DNA of 64,000 bases from Drosophila persimilis (lineage: Eukaryota > Arthropoda > Insecta > Diptera > Drosophilidae): the NCBI RefSeq assembly GCF_003286085.1, contig NW_020825289.1, positions 12,834,001-12,898,000 on the forward strand, written 5' to 3'. The notes under the pieces are model-generated. The model saw only the letters and a program-made list of their open reading frames with translations, was not told where the DNA came from and did no database searches. The translations under genes and the position numbers were made by a program. The stretch's first letter is position 1, and each line of letters begins with the position of its first letter. Positions 22,606 to 33,580 of the stretch are shown here, piece after piece.

Positions 22606-22613
22606 TATTTATA
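22606..22613 (-). promoter_or_regulatory. TATA box retained by the gene 6 pseudogene
   Basis: TATAAATA on the minus strand in the same flanking context as genes 3 and 4, so the duplicated block carried its promoter and may still be transcribed. Confidence 0.65.
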
Positions 22614-22809
22614 CTATTTGTTGCTATCCTTGGGCTCTGGAATCACACGGCATTATCGTGTTTCCTCGCAATTAATTGGCTCCAATTATACAAATATTTT
22701 ATAAAAATCGGTCGAACCTCTAGGGATTATTACATATTTAATTTTATCTGTTTCCATTTTTTGGAAATGGTCATTTGGTAACTCGAGCAGTAGAGCCAAG
22801 CAAAGATCT
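22614..22809. other. Upstream flank of the gene 6 pseudogene copied with the gene
   Basis: The first 70 bases (GGGCTCTGGAATCACACGGC, then ATTATCGTGTTTCCTCGCAA) match the upstream flanks of genes 3 and 4. Positions 22700-22765 resemble the repeat fragment at 17130-17200. This shows the source of the block was the gene 3/4 region with its adjoining repeat. Confidence 0.6.
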
Positions 22810-22834
22810 GACTAAATGGCGGAGTGCAAAGAGG
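22810..22834. repeat. Right copy of the 25-bp direct repeat flanking the gene 6 block
   Basis: Identical to 21886-21910; together they bracket a block of about 900 bp. Confidence 0.8.
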
Positions 22835-24110
22835 TAGAGGGAGGAGATATGTATATGCATATGAAGTGTAAATTTGTATATTCCTCGCTTTTGTCATGGA
22901 AATTTGATTGATATTCGAATACATACATAAGTATAAAAACACGCAATGTGTGGGCGCTGGGAACAACAATAACAACATAAACAACAACAACTCAACAACT
23001 CAATTAATTATGTGTCCCATACGAGAACGTGAACAGAACCAACAAAAATCAGTCAGATCTCCGGCAGTTCGGCCCACACGCACGCACGCAAATCGTGTTT
23101 TGCTGTCGTCTGGGGCTGCCACTTAATTATCATAAAATTTTAAGCACATGCAAATTTAATTGTTGTTGTTGTTTAAAAAAAAAAAAAGAGAGATCAACAG
23201 AGATTCTGGCAAACCTATCAATCAATTAAATAGCAAGCAACAAAAGGGAGCACAAAACAGTAGACTCTACCGGCTCTCTGTTGTTGCTGAAGCAGGATGG
23301 CAATAGTACTCTCTGGCAATTAGCGGCCGCTCACACTTACACACACACACAAGTTCGAACTCGCCGTCGCCTAGCAAGGCATTTTTATGCAAGGTGAGGC
23401 ATATTCGCTCTTCGAATCACATGTTTTGTTGGCACAGAGGAAGCTCTCGGAAGTGCTTCACCTTATACAAAAAAACGCCTTCGGTGCGTATAGTTTCGCA
23501 GATGATATTGGCTTTGAAGGTCAACAGAAGCGGGGATTAGGCCAAGCGAACGAATAGCGAACCGCTCTAAGCCCAAGTTCTGACAACTTTTGGGCACTTG
23601 AGTGGAATCAGTGTTTATCTTGCAATAAAACCAACCAAAACCAAAGTTGACAGCGATGACGTCATGGCGTTGAGAGTGTGGGCAACTGGGATCGAACGGC
23701 GGAGATTTCCCAGCGAGTTTCGAGTTGTACATACATACATATCTTATCAGCAATCGGAATCGCAGCTGCTACTGTGCTTGAGCACGCATGTTAAATCATG
23801 ATTCGAGGCACTTCACCTCTTGATAGGACGGGGGGCGGGGGGTCTGGGTCCCCAGATGCCAGAGAGGCCGCTTATCAGTAAATTGTGCCAAAGTGCTTTA
23901 ATTACCGAGTCGTTAAGGTGCTGCTCCTACTCTGTGCCCTACTCGAAAACCCCTTGTAAATTACAGCACACAGTATAGGTAACCTTTAAGCACACTGACA
24001 GGCGGCGACGTGATAAGAGTATAGCCCCCTCAGAGTGGCCGCCTCTACTATATTAGTATGTATTATATTGTTATTCCATATTAATTTTTGTTTCTTCGCT
24101 CTCTTTGCAG
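22835..24110. other. Non-coding, end of the upstream sbb intron
   Basis: AT-rich at first, then mixed. No supported gene. The final bases form a pyrimidine-rich 3' splice site (TTTCTTCGCTCTCTTTGCAG) ending at 24110. Confidence 0.6.
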
Positions 24111-24402
24111 TTTTGAAAATGAACAGTTTGGCCCGAGGGCCGAGGCCCTGCGTCTCCCTGTGTGGTTGCCTGGAAAGCTCGACTAAACGGCAACAACAAC
24201 CCCATCTTCCCAGTAACGTCCGCGACAGCAACAGCAACTCCAACTCCAAGAAAAGCAGCAGAAACAGCACCGCTGCCTGCACGTTACCAGGCACTATTGG
24301 AAGTACTTTGGGCCGCCCGCGCAGTGCGGCCGCCCGATCGTTTGCGTCTGCATGGAGTCAATGAGACGTAACGAGGCGAACACTAGCCACCACCCGAATA
24401 AG
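24111..24402 (+). other. sbb: sbb 5' exon with leader, overlapping upstream ORF and start codon
   Basis: Bounded by a strong 3' splice site (TTTGCAG before 24111) and a donor AAG|GTGAGA after 24402. The proposed main start is 24352. Upstream, an ATG at 24119 in good context (GAAAATGAAC) opens an 81-codon frame that runs to a TGA at 24362-24364, 13 nt past the main start, in a different frame. Ribosomes using 24119 would bypass 24352, so sbb translation may be held low or need leaky scanning or a different leader. Confidence 0.7.
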
Positions 24403-27400
24403 GTGAGAATAGTCGTTCCCCCTGCCCCGTGCCCGCTGCCCGCTATCCTGACTTCCCCTTACTCATTCCACTCTGCGCTAGTGGGCGATAAGACCGTAAT
24501 TATTTTATTGTCATCATTTCTGGCTACTCAAGTGCTCTTAGGGCATTCGGTTGGGAAGGGGGGGGTCTGCTTTGCCTGCTTTCTCAAGTGGCCACTAGAC
24601 TTTTGCAGTGTGCGATAAGCGGGAACGGTGATAGGTAGCCCCGGAGACGAGAAAGAGGCAGTGTTAAAGGCAAAGGGAAAGTAATTCAACTACGTTCTGC
24701 GTGTTGATGTCATTGGTTTATGACAGCAGTAGCGGCGTTTTAGCATTGTCTGATTTATTGTTTTCCGCGGGGGGCGGGGGGGATGGCGGGCGAGTACAAT
24801 CGAAATCACTTAAAGTTGTCGCGCATAGTTATTTATTTATTAACAGCAATAGCAATGTACTGGGGTACAAATGGGTGTATTTCGACGCCGAAGAGCGTTT
24901 ACCAACACTAAGCGCTTTTTGTTTACTCGCCTCTGCCCTCTGGCAGCTCTACCTCTCTCTGCTCTTCCTCTCCCGCTCTTGTGTGTGTGTGTGCCATAGT
25001 CCACAGTGCGTGCCTGTGTGTATGTGCAGTTTTCGGTGGTTGCTCTCTGGCTCTTTTATATTATATATTTTTTTTTTTTTGGTTTCCCGTTCAGTTTCAT
25101 CAGCAGCGTTGCTGCTCTGCCAAACGAAAAAGGACGCCGCAGAAGGCTCGCGCAAAATATTCCAAAGAAATTGTTCGTTTTTATTGTTTTTGTGGTTTAG
25201 TTTAAATAATTAGAATATATTTGTATGTAATCGGGGCCTGTGAAATGGAATGGAAAGGAAGTTTTCCAAGGTAAAGGGGAATAAAGTGAAGTGATTCGAG
25301 TTTTTCCATTATTTCGGTGCGTCCAATTCCTTCGTTTACGCACACAAACGCACACACCCACACGGACTAATACAGCTGCAACTGATTTTTTTTTTTTTTG
25401 ATTCCTTTTCGTGTGTTTGCAGGTGGCCCTGAATAGCAGCAACGTAGCAACGGAAAGCAATATTAAGAGTAACAAATTGTTAGCTAATTTAAGTGCAGCG
25501 AACGCAGCAACAATCCAGACAGCGGCAGCAGCAGCAGCAGCAGCAGGAACAGCGACGGCAACATCGGGAAACGCGACGGCAGCGACAACAACGAATCAAA
25601 CGTTGAATTACAATAACAAAGGGAAGGTGACGGCAACGGCAGCGAATAATCAGAGGAGCAATCACAACAACAGCAGCAGCAAGAAGCACACGAGTAAGTA
25701 AAAAAGAAGAGCGAAAGTACTGCAAATGCAATTCCCGAAGTCTCGACCTAGTCCTCCCTCCCTTTCTACCGTTCTCGCGTTCACTCAGAGGAGTCTCAAG
25801 CTTCGTTCTTACCTTCTATTTGAATATAACTTGTAAATCGAATTGCTATCTTTTTCTCCCCTCTCTCGCCGCTACTCACTCACGTTCTCTTCTGTTTTGT
25901 TCCATTTTTCTCACCCTCTCGCAGAGGCAACTGGAGCTGGAAAGACAACAGCCTCTTCGCACTCCACGGCGCTGTCATCGTCGAGCAGCTCCAACTCGAG
26001 CGAGTCGAAGGACACGAACTTCGAGTACGAGGACGAGTGGAACATCGGTGGGATCCCAGAGCTGCTGGACGATCTAGACGCGGACATCGAAAAGTCTGCG
26101 GCGCATTCGGGTGGTGGCAACCAGGCTACCTCGATAAATGCCAAGCAGGCAACCAGCTCCTCCTCCACATCCACATCCACCTCTGCATCGGCGCCAGCCA
26201 AGGCGAGTGGGTCATCGTCATCAGCAGCAGCGGCATCATCGTCATCATCATCATCGTCATCGTCAGGAGCGTCAGCGGCTGCAGTACATCACAAGTCGCA
26301 CAAGACCACATTGCATAGCAATTTGTCGGCCACATCGCCAACCACAATTAAGTTCACACGCCAGCCCGTCCCCAGTGGCACCGGGAGCAGTAGTGCATCA
26401 GCAGCGTCGTCAACATCCTCGAACGGGAACGGGAACGGTAGCGGCAACAGCGGCAGTGGGAGCGGAAGCGGAACCAACACAAACGTGGTGGCTAGCAAGG
26501 GCTCCTCTTCGGGCAAGCATCATCACCACCACCACCATCACTCGACATCATCTTCGTCCTCTACCTCGTCGAGCTCCAGCAGCGGCTCCAAGGGCTACAA
26601 ATCCGCTTTGGTGGCACAACTGAACAGTCCGAGTACACTCGGAAATAGCCACAGCAGCGGGAGTCACTCCAAGGCACCACCTGGCGCAAGCTCAAGCACA
26701 AGCGCAAGCGGAACCGGAACAGGAGCCGGAGCAAGCGCAGGAGCCGGAATCGGAGCCGGCAGCACATTGTCATCCTCGACATTTGCCGGCTTCTCGAAGG
26801 GAGGCAGCCTAGTATCCTCTTCTACAGCGGCAGCGTCAGCCACAGCCACAACCACAACCACAACCACAGCCGCAGTCCCATCCGCAACTGGCAGTGGTCA
26901 GCAGGCCTCCAAAGTCTCCGCTGGCGGCATGTCCTCGCAAACGGGCAGCGGCAGCGGCAGCAACACAAGCAACAACAGCGGAAGCAGCAGCGGCAGCGGG
27001 GGAGGAGGCGGCAACGCCAACAGCACAGGAAACAGCGTGAACAATAGCAGCGGCAGCGGAGGCAGCCTCAGCGGCCCAATCGGTGGCCAGAGTTCGCAAG
27101 GCGGCAGCAGCTCCAGCGGTAAAACGAGCGCAAAAATGTCCATTGATCATCAAGCCACGCTCGACAAAGGACTCAAAATGAAGATCAAGCGCACCAAGCC
27201 GGGCACCAAGAGCTCGGAGGCCAAGCACGAGATAGTCAAGGCCACCGACCAACAGAACGGAGCCCTGGGCGCCAACTCGGCAGCCAACTCCAACGAGGAC
27301 GGGAGCACGGGCGCCAACAACGCGTCCTCCCTCTCATCCAGCAACTCTTCGAGCAGCGCCAGCAGCGGCAACTCCTCCAGTAGCGGGAGCAGCAGCAGTG

Positions 27401-28662
27401 GCAATTCCTCGAGTAGCAGCAAGAAACACATGAACAACTCCAGTGCTGGCAGCGGGTCCTCCTCATCCAGTGGCGCCCAGAACAGTGCCGGCCACAGCAG
27501 CTCGGCCAGCACGTCCTCGAGCAGCAGCCAGTCCACGCCCCAGGGCACAAAGAGAGGCAGCTCCGGGCACAGGCGCGAGAAGACCAAGGACAAGAACGCA
27601 CATTCCAATCGCATGTCCGTGGACAAGTCGGCCGCTGCCGCATCGGCGGCCGGGGAGAAGGACACGCCAGAGAAGAACTCTGGATCTGGATCGGGATCAG
27701 GGTCGGTATCGGGAACGGGCGCATCATCCTGCTCCTGCAGCGGCGACGTGGGCACGCCCTGCTCCCACCACGCCTGCATCCGACGTGCCGCGCACATGTC
27801 CAACTCCAATTCCAGCGGCGGGAGCAGTTCGGGCAACGTGGCTGCTGCAGCTGCAGCTGCCTCCTCCATGTCAGCTGTGCCGCCGGGGGTGTTTACACCG
27901 TCGGCCGGCTCACCCTCGGCGGGATCTCCATCGGCCGTCGTCCCAGCAGCCGCCTCTCTGCTGGCAGCCACAACGGCCGTCTCCTCCTCCGCCTCGCAGC
28001 TATCCGGCAGCGCTGGCGGCGTCGGTGGCGGCGTAGGCACTGGAGGACCGAATGCACCGGGGCCGCCAGGCAAGGAAACCTCCGGCAGCAGCATCAAGAT
28101 ATCCTCGCACATCGCCGCACAGCTGGCAGCCGCAGCCGCATCCAACAGCTACACCGGCCAGGGCCCTGGTCCGGGTCTGGGACAGGGACAGGGCGGCAGC
28201 GGAAGCGGCTCAAACTCAAACTCCAACAGCAGTCAGAGCAGCTCCAGCAGCAGTGGCGACAGCAAGGCATCGGCTGCGGCCCAGGCCAAAATGATGGCTC
28301 CGGGGATGATCTCAGCGACGGTCCACCACACGATTTCAGTGCCGGCTGGCAGTGTTGGTGACGAGGACACCAAATCCCCGCCAGCCAAGCGGGCTAAGCA
28401 CGAGGCAAACAGCTCCGGCAGCGGCGGCGGCAGCAGCAGCGGCAAGGAGATGGTCGACATATGCATCGGCACTTCGGTGGGAACCATCACCGAGCCGGAC
28501 TGCCTGGGGCCCTGCGAGCCGGGCACCTCGGTCACCCTCGAGGGCATCGTTTGGCACGAGACCGAGGGCGGCGTCCTCGTCGTGAACGTGACGTGGCGCG
28601 GCAAGACCTATGTGGGCACCCTGCTAGACTGCACCCGACACGACTGGGCTCCTCCAAGGTGA
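24352..28662 (+). CDS. sbb: Scribbler/Brakeless short isoform (A-type), ends by intron read-through
   Basis: Exons 24352-24402, 25423-25693 and 25925-28662; 1,019 aa. If the donor at 28659 is not used, translation continues one codon (AGG) and stops at TGA 28660-28662, which lies inside the GGTGAGT donor. An AATAAA follows at 28759, about 97 bp later. The product would end ...DWAPPR and keep the N-terminal acidic motif, the [12 protein letters not shown] motif and most of the [20 protein letters not shown] core but lack the zinc finger and the Gln-rich region. D. melanogaster is known to make a short (929 aa) and a long form sharing the N-terminus, and this layout gives a simple mechanism for that. 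Confidence 0.75.
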
Positions 28663-31600
28663 GTGTGAGAGACTGCGAGTGGCAGTGGGACATTCTGGGA
28701 CGTTCTGGGGTTGCTCAGAGAAACCAAACCTATTTTATAGAGTCTAGATCCGTACTTGAATAAAGATGCCTTTCATTATTATAATTTTCCGTTTTTTGTT
28801 GGTTTTTCCTCCGTCCAATCGGAGCAACATTATTCTTTATCCATTATTCTGCAAAAAGCTGAAAGCTTCTCTTATTTCTGATCGATTCCAATGGAAGGGG
28901 AGGGGGGGGGGGGGGGGGGGGGGGGGGACCATAAACACTTGAAATATACTCAATGATCAACCTATCCCATTTCAGATTCTGTGATTCACCAACTGAAGAA
29001 TTAGATTCTCGAACTCCAAAGGGTCGCGGCAAGCGCGGACGCAGCGCCGGGCTCACGCCCGACCTGAGCAACTTCACCGAAACCAGAAGTTCGGTATGTA
29101 TGAGGGTGGATAGATGGAGGATGGAGGATGGATATAGCTAAAAACGAGATTCTCTTACAGATTTACTTCTCGCATGCCCAAGTGCATTCGAAGCTGCGCA
29201 ACGGCACCGCCAAGGGACGAGGAGCAACGCGCAGTGCCTCGGGGAATGCGGCCACGAACAGCAACAGCGGATCGTCGGGCAATGGGGGTGGGGCCACGCC
29301 CAGCACATCACCCACAGCATTTCTGCCGCCGCGTCCGGAGAAGCGCAAGTCGAAGGACGAGGCACCGTCGCCGCTCAACGGCGACACGGACGGCGGCTCG
29401 GACCGGAGCATGGTGAACGCCAGCGGCATTCCAATATCGGCAAGCGGCGGTGGCCTGGCCACGCAGCCGCAGAGCCTGCTTAACCCAGTCACCGGACTCA
29501 ACGTGCAAATCAACACAAAGAAATGTAAGACTGCCTCGCCCTGCGCGATCTCCCCGGTGCTGCTCGAGTGTCCCGAGCAGGACTGTAGCAAGAAGTACAA
29601 GCATGCCAACGGGCTGCGCTACCACCAGTCGCACGCCCATGGGGCTGGCGGCGGGGCCAGCTCGATGGACGAGGACTCGATGCAGGCACCGGAGGAGCCG
29701 GGCACGCCGCCCTCGCCAGGCGGCGCTGCAGCTGCACAGGCGACAACAGGAGCAGGGGTACCAGTGGCACCCTCCACTTCCACATCCACCTCCACCGCCA
29801 ACGTTGCTGTTGTCAATGGTGGAACTGCTCCACCGGCGACAGGTGCAACGGCAGGCGCAGCAGCAGCAGCTTCAGTCGCCCCGATATCTGCCACATCCTC
29901 GGCGGAAACACCAGCTATTCCCGCTCCACCAGCAGTCACTCCTCCCACTGCGACCCCCATCTGCGCCGCAGCAACAGCGACGCCAGTTGGTCTGGCAGCA
30001 ACAACTGAGGCTACCCCCGTCTCTGTGTTGCCCTTGGCAGCCAATCTTCCGCTAGCAGTCCCTGCAACTGCAACGGCATCGACGGCGTCGTCGTCAGTGC
30101 CTCCATCAACACAACCGCCGCCGTCGCAACAGCAACAGCAGCAGCTGCTCACTCCAGGCAGTAGCTCGGGGAGCAATCAGCCTGTCGCCGGGGGCAGCAT
30201 CACTGCTGGCATCTCTGGCCAGGCTCTCTCCCAGCACCAGCAACAGCTGATGGGCGGTCTACCGGCCATGCTGACGGAGCAGCAGCAGCAGGCGCTGCTC
30301 CAGCAAGGAGCCTGTGAGTACTCGACTCCCGTTATCCACGGGACTAATCCTCGACTAATCCCCTTCTCCTCTTCTCTCCAGTGAAAGCGGGAGTCCTGCG
30401 TTTTGTCCCACCCGATGCCACTGCCCTGCAACAACAGCAACCAGGCCAGGTTCAGGTCAATCCACAGACACAGCAGCAGTCGCCGCCGAGACCACCAAGC
30501 CATGCACAGGATGCGCAGCAGACACCAGCTGGCTACGCACAGCAGGCGGGGCTGAAGACCTCTCCAGGTTTCGGGTCTGTGGGCGTGGGCTCCAACAGCA
30601 AGCAAAAGAAGAACCGAAAGTCCCCCGGGCCAGGCGACTTCGATGGTCGGGTGTCCCGCGAGGATGTGCAGAGTCCGGCCTACAGTGATATTTCGGACGA
30701 CTCCACGCCCGTGGCCGAGCAGGAGCTGCTGGACAAGTCGGTTGGGCAACCGGCCAAGCACATCGAGCTGCTCGGCAAGAAGCCCCCCGAGGTGGGCGTG
30801 GTGCCGGCAGCTCCCACACCCAGCATGCCTGCCCTGGGCGGCTATGGGATGTACCAGTTCTACCCAGCCCAGCAGCAGGCGCCGCCGCCTCCTCAACAGC
30901 AGCAGCAGCAGCAGTACATGGTGCAGACGGGGCCCGATGTCATGCAGCCCGGAAAGGCACCCGGAATGCCACCTACGCTGGCCCAGGCACAGGCACAGGC
31001 ACAGGTCCAGCAGCAGCAACAGCAGCTGCAACCGGGTGCGCCTCCGCCTACCTCACAGCCGCAGACACATCTGCTGGTGCCACCCTCCCAGCAGGCGGTT
31101 AGTGCCCACCTGGCCGATTACAGCAACAAGAACAAGGATCCGCCTCTGGATCTGATGACCAAGCCACAGCCCGGCCAGCAGTCAAATCATCAGCCACTGC
31201 AGACGGTACCACCACCCGGCCAGGGGGAGAATATCGGAAAAGAGGGAGGTGCCCCGCCCACATCCCAAACGGGCATTCAGCCGCCGCCTGTGAATCTCAG
31301 TGCCGTGACTGGCCCGCCGCCTGGAGCCCTGCCTCCCGGCCTGGGGGGCCTCTCGGCACTGGGTGCTGCCGCCCTGGGCGGTCCAACGCCCGGAAAAGGC
31401 ATGCCCCACTTCTATCCCTTCAAGTGAGTCGAGCCGAACGCTCTGCTGTCCATTTTCTCCAACCGTTTCTATTTTTCAGCTTTATTCCGCCTGCGTATCC
31501 GTACAATGTCGATCCGAATTTTGGGCCCGTTTCCATTGTGGGCTCCTCCGAAGAGGCGGCGAAGCTGGGTGGGCATCCTGGTCTGCCCGGGTCGCAAGCC

Positions 31601-32470
31601 CAGCAGCTATCAGGGATCAGCATCAAGGAGGAACGGCTCAAGGAGAGTCCCAGTCCACACGAGAACCCCAAGCATATGGCGCCCCAGCAACAGGTGCGCT
31701 TTGCGGCAAAGCTTCCAAATGAGCATAGAATAATCGATCTTGTTCTTTCAGCTGCTGGCCAACAAGCTGATCAAGCAGGAGCCGATGACAAAGCAGGAGA
31801 TCAAGCAGGAGCCGAACTCCAATCCTGGCCAGCAACACCCGCCGCCATCTCAGGCCCAGGCCCCGCAACCACAGCAGCAGTCCCAGCCCACGCAGCCCCA
31901 GCAGCCTCACGCCCTGCATCCCAAGGATCTACAGGCCCTGGGCGCGTATCCAGCCATCTACCAGCGTCACTCGATGAGCTTGGCGGCGGTACAACAGGCG
32001 CGCGACGAGGAGCTGCGACGGTAAGAGAAATTCATTGCATTCCCTTGCCATCCTGCATACTGATTTCGTCCTGCCTTTTTCTCAGGTATTACATGTTTAC
32101 TGGTCGACAAAACCAGGCAGCAGCCGCTGCTGCTGCTGCTGCGGCCGCTCAGAATGCTGCCAGTGGCGGGGGCCCTGGAGGGCTTCCGCCTCATCCCGGC
32201 ATGCTGCACAAGGATGAGTCGAATCTCAGCCTGCAGCAGCAGCAACAGCAGCATATGACTCTGGCCCAGCATCAGCAGCAGGCGATCCAGCAGCAGGCGA
32301 TCCAGCAGCATCACCAGCATCTCCAGCAGCAACATCATCATCAGCAGCAGCATCAGGCGCAGCAGCAGGCACAGCAACAGCAGCAGCAACAGCAGGCTCA
32401 GCAGCAGGCTCAGCAACAGCAACAACAACAGCAGCAACAACAGCAACAACAACAGCAACAACAGCAGCAA

Positions 32471-32502
<32 letters not shown>

Positions 32503-33580
32503 GAAGCTAAAGCAGGCTCAAGCGTCTTCAGTGGCAAACAACAAGGCCACGAATCTGACAAAGGACTCGCCGAAGCAAAAGAACAACTCTGGCGAGGATG
32601 AGCAACAGCAGCAGCAGCTGAAGGTGAAGCAGGAGGGTCAGAAGCCAACAATGGAAACACAGGGACCGCCGCCACCGCCTACGTCGCAGTACTTCCTTCA
32701 CCCCTCGTATATATCGCCGAATCCGTTTGGTTTCGATCCCAACCATCCCATGTACCGCAACGTGCTGATGTCGGCAGCTGGCCCGTACAACACGGCACCG
32801 TACCATCTTCCAATACCCCGCTATCATGCGCCAGAAGATCTCTCCCGCAATACGGGCACCAAGGCACTGGATGCACTGCATCATGCAGCCAGCCAGTACT
32901 ACACTACGCACAAGATCCATGAGCTCAGCGAACGTGCCCTCAAGTCGCCCACCAGCGGCAGCGGCCCCGTCAAGGTGAGCGTCAGCAGTCCCAGCATCGG
33001 ACCACCCCAGTCGGGTGGCCCATCAAACAGCGGTCCGGGCTCCGGTCCCAATGTCCTCGGTGGCAACGGGCCCAGCCAGCCCGGTTCGGGTCCTGGGTCT
33101 GCGGGCGGTGTGCCGCTGAACCTACAGCCACCATCAGGAGGATTGGGCTCGACGCCCGGCAATAAGCCCGACCTGGCCGGCCAGAAGCCGCACGGAGTGC
33201 CGCCTGGCTCAGCGCTAGACGCGCACAAACAGACGATGCCTGGTGGCCCACCACCCAGTGGACCACCCGGCAACGGCGGTGTGGGAGGAGTCGGTGGAGC
33301 CGCTGTGAATGGCCCTGCTGGTGGAGGTGGCGCAGGTGCCGCTGACTCCCGCAGTCCGCCGCCCCAAAGGCACGTCCACACTCATCACCACACGCACGTA
33401 GGACTCGGTTATCCCATGTATCCGGCGCCCTATGGAGGTGAGTAGTGTTGTTGTTGATTCGGAAATGGTATCTAATCGCCGGCTACCCTGTCTTTTTCGT
33501 GTATAGCGGCTGTCTTGGCTAGCCAGCAGGCGGCTGCTGTAGCTGTGATAAACCCGTTTCCGCCGGGACCGTCGAAATGA
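24352..33580 (+). CDS. sbb: Scribbler/Brakeless long isoform, ZNF608/ZNF609-family nuclear co-repressor
   Basis: Ten coding exons: 24352-24402, 25423-25693, 25925-28658, 28976-29093, 29161-30313, 30382-31423, 31480-31693, 31752-32020, 32086-33437, 33507-33580; 7,278 nt, 2,425 aa, all junctions in frame. Landmarks: DEWNIGG...LDADIEK (about 144-163); polyHis (about 306); [15 protein letters not shown] (about 520); the ZNF608/609 core [35 protein letters not shown] and DWAPPRFCDSP (about 951-1040); one C2H2 finger CPEQDC...H...H (about 1195-1219); [30 protein letters not shown]; a Gln/His-rich tract (about 2000-2091); and [12 protein letters not shown]...[14 protein letters not shown] at the C-terminus. 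Long Ser, Gly, Ala and Gln runs fill the rest. In D. melanogaster the protein is a nuclear co-repressor needed for photoreceptor axon targeting, thickveins repression and larval turning, and works with Atrophin and Tailless. The melanogaster long form is about 2,302 aa as I recall it. Confidence 0.93.
24403..25422 (+). other. sbb: sbb intron after the first coding exon
   Basis: About 1 kb between donor GTGAGA at 24403 and acceptor TTTGCAG before 25423. It contains GT repeats near 24980 and T runs, and no supported gene. Confidence 0.7.
28759..28764 (+). terminator. sbb: Intronic polyadenylation signal for the short sbb isoform
   Basis: AATAAA (TTGAATAAAGATG) inside the 317-nt intron after exon 28658, with T/GT-rich sequence (TTTTTTGTTGGTTTTT) about 30-45 bases later as a plausible downstream element. 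Confidence 0.7.
28902..28927. repeat. Poly(G) run of 26 bases in an sbb intron
   Basis: G run on the coding strand, 48 bases before the 3' splice site at 28975, in the same intron that carries the polyadenylation signal of the short isoform. An RNA G-tract here could affect splicing or 3'-end choice; that is inference. Confidence 0.85.

Noticed and set aside
13587-22613. Assignment of the cluster to the DUF1091 family
   Set aside because: DUF1091 proteins, as I recall them, have a different pattern (a GYKPFLYN-type ending with a late Cys). The DKC...GLPEV...GFYK pattern here fits the CheA group better.
27150-28145. 331-codon open frame on the minus strand opposite sbb exon 3
   Set aside because: It is the antisense of Ser/Gly/Ala-rich sbb codons and gives Leu/Glu/Pro-rich low complexity. 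The plus-strand frame is conserved with ZNF608/609.
30177-31031. 284-codon minus-strand frame opposite sbb
   Set aside because: It is an antisense shadow of CAG/GCC-rich sbb codons, with long Leu and Arg runs and no recognisable domain.
31424-31480. Apparent single continuous sbb frame from 31424 to 33445
   Set aside because: The frame runs by chance through the introns at 31424-31479, 31694-31751 and 32021-32085. Splice sites and ZNF609-like protein blocks show several exons instead; at 31752 the correct phase differs from the continuous frame.
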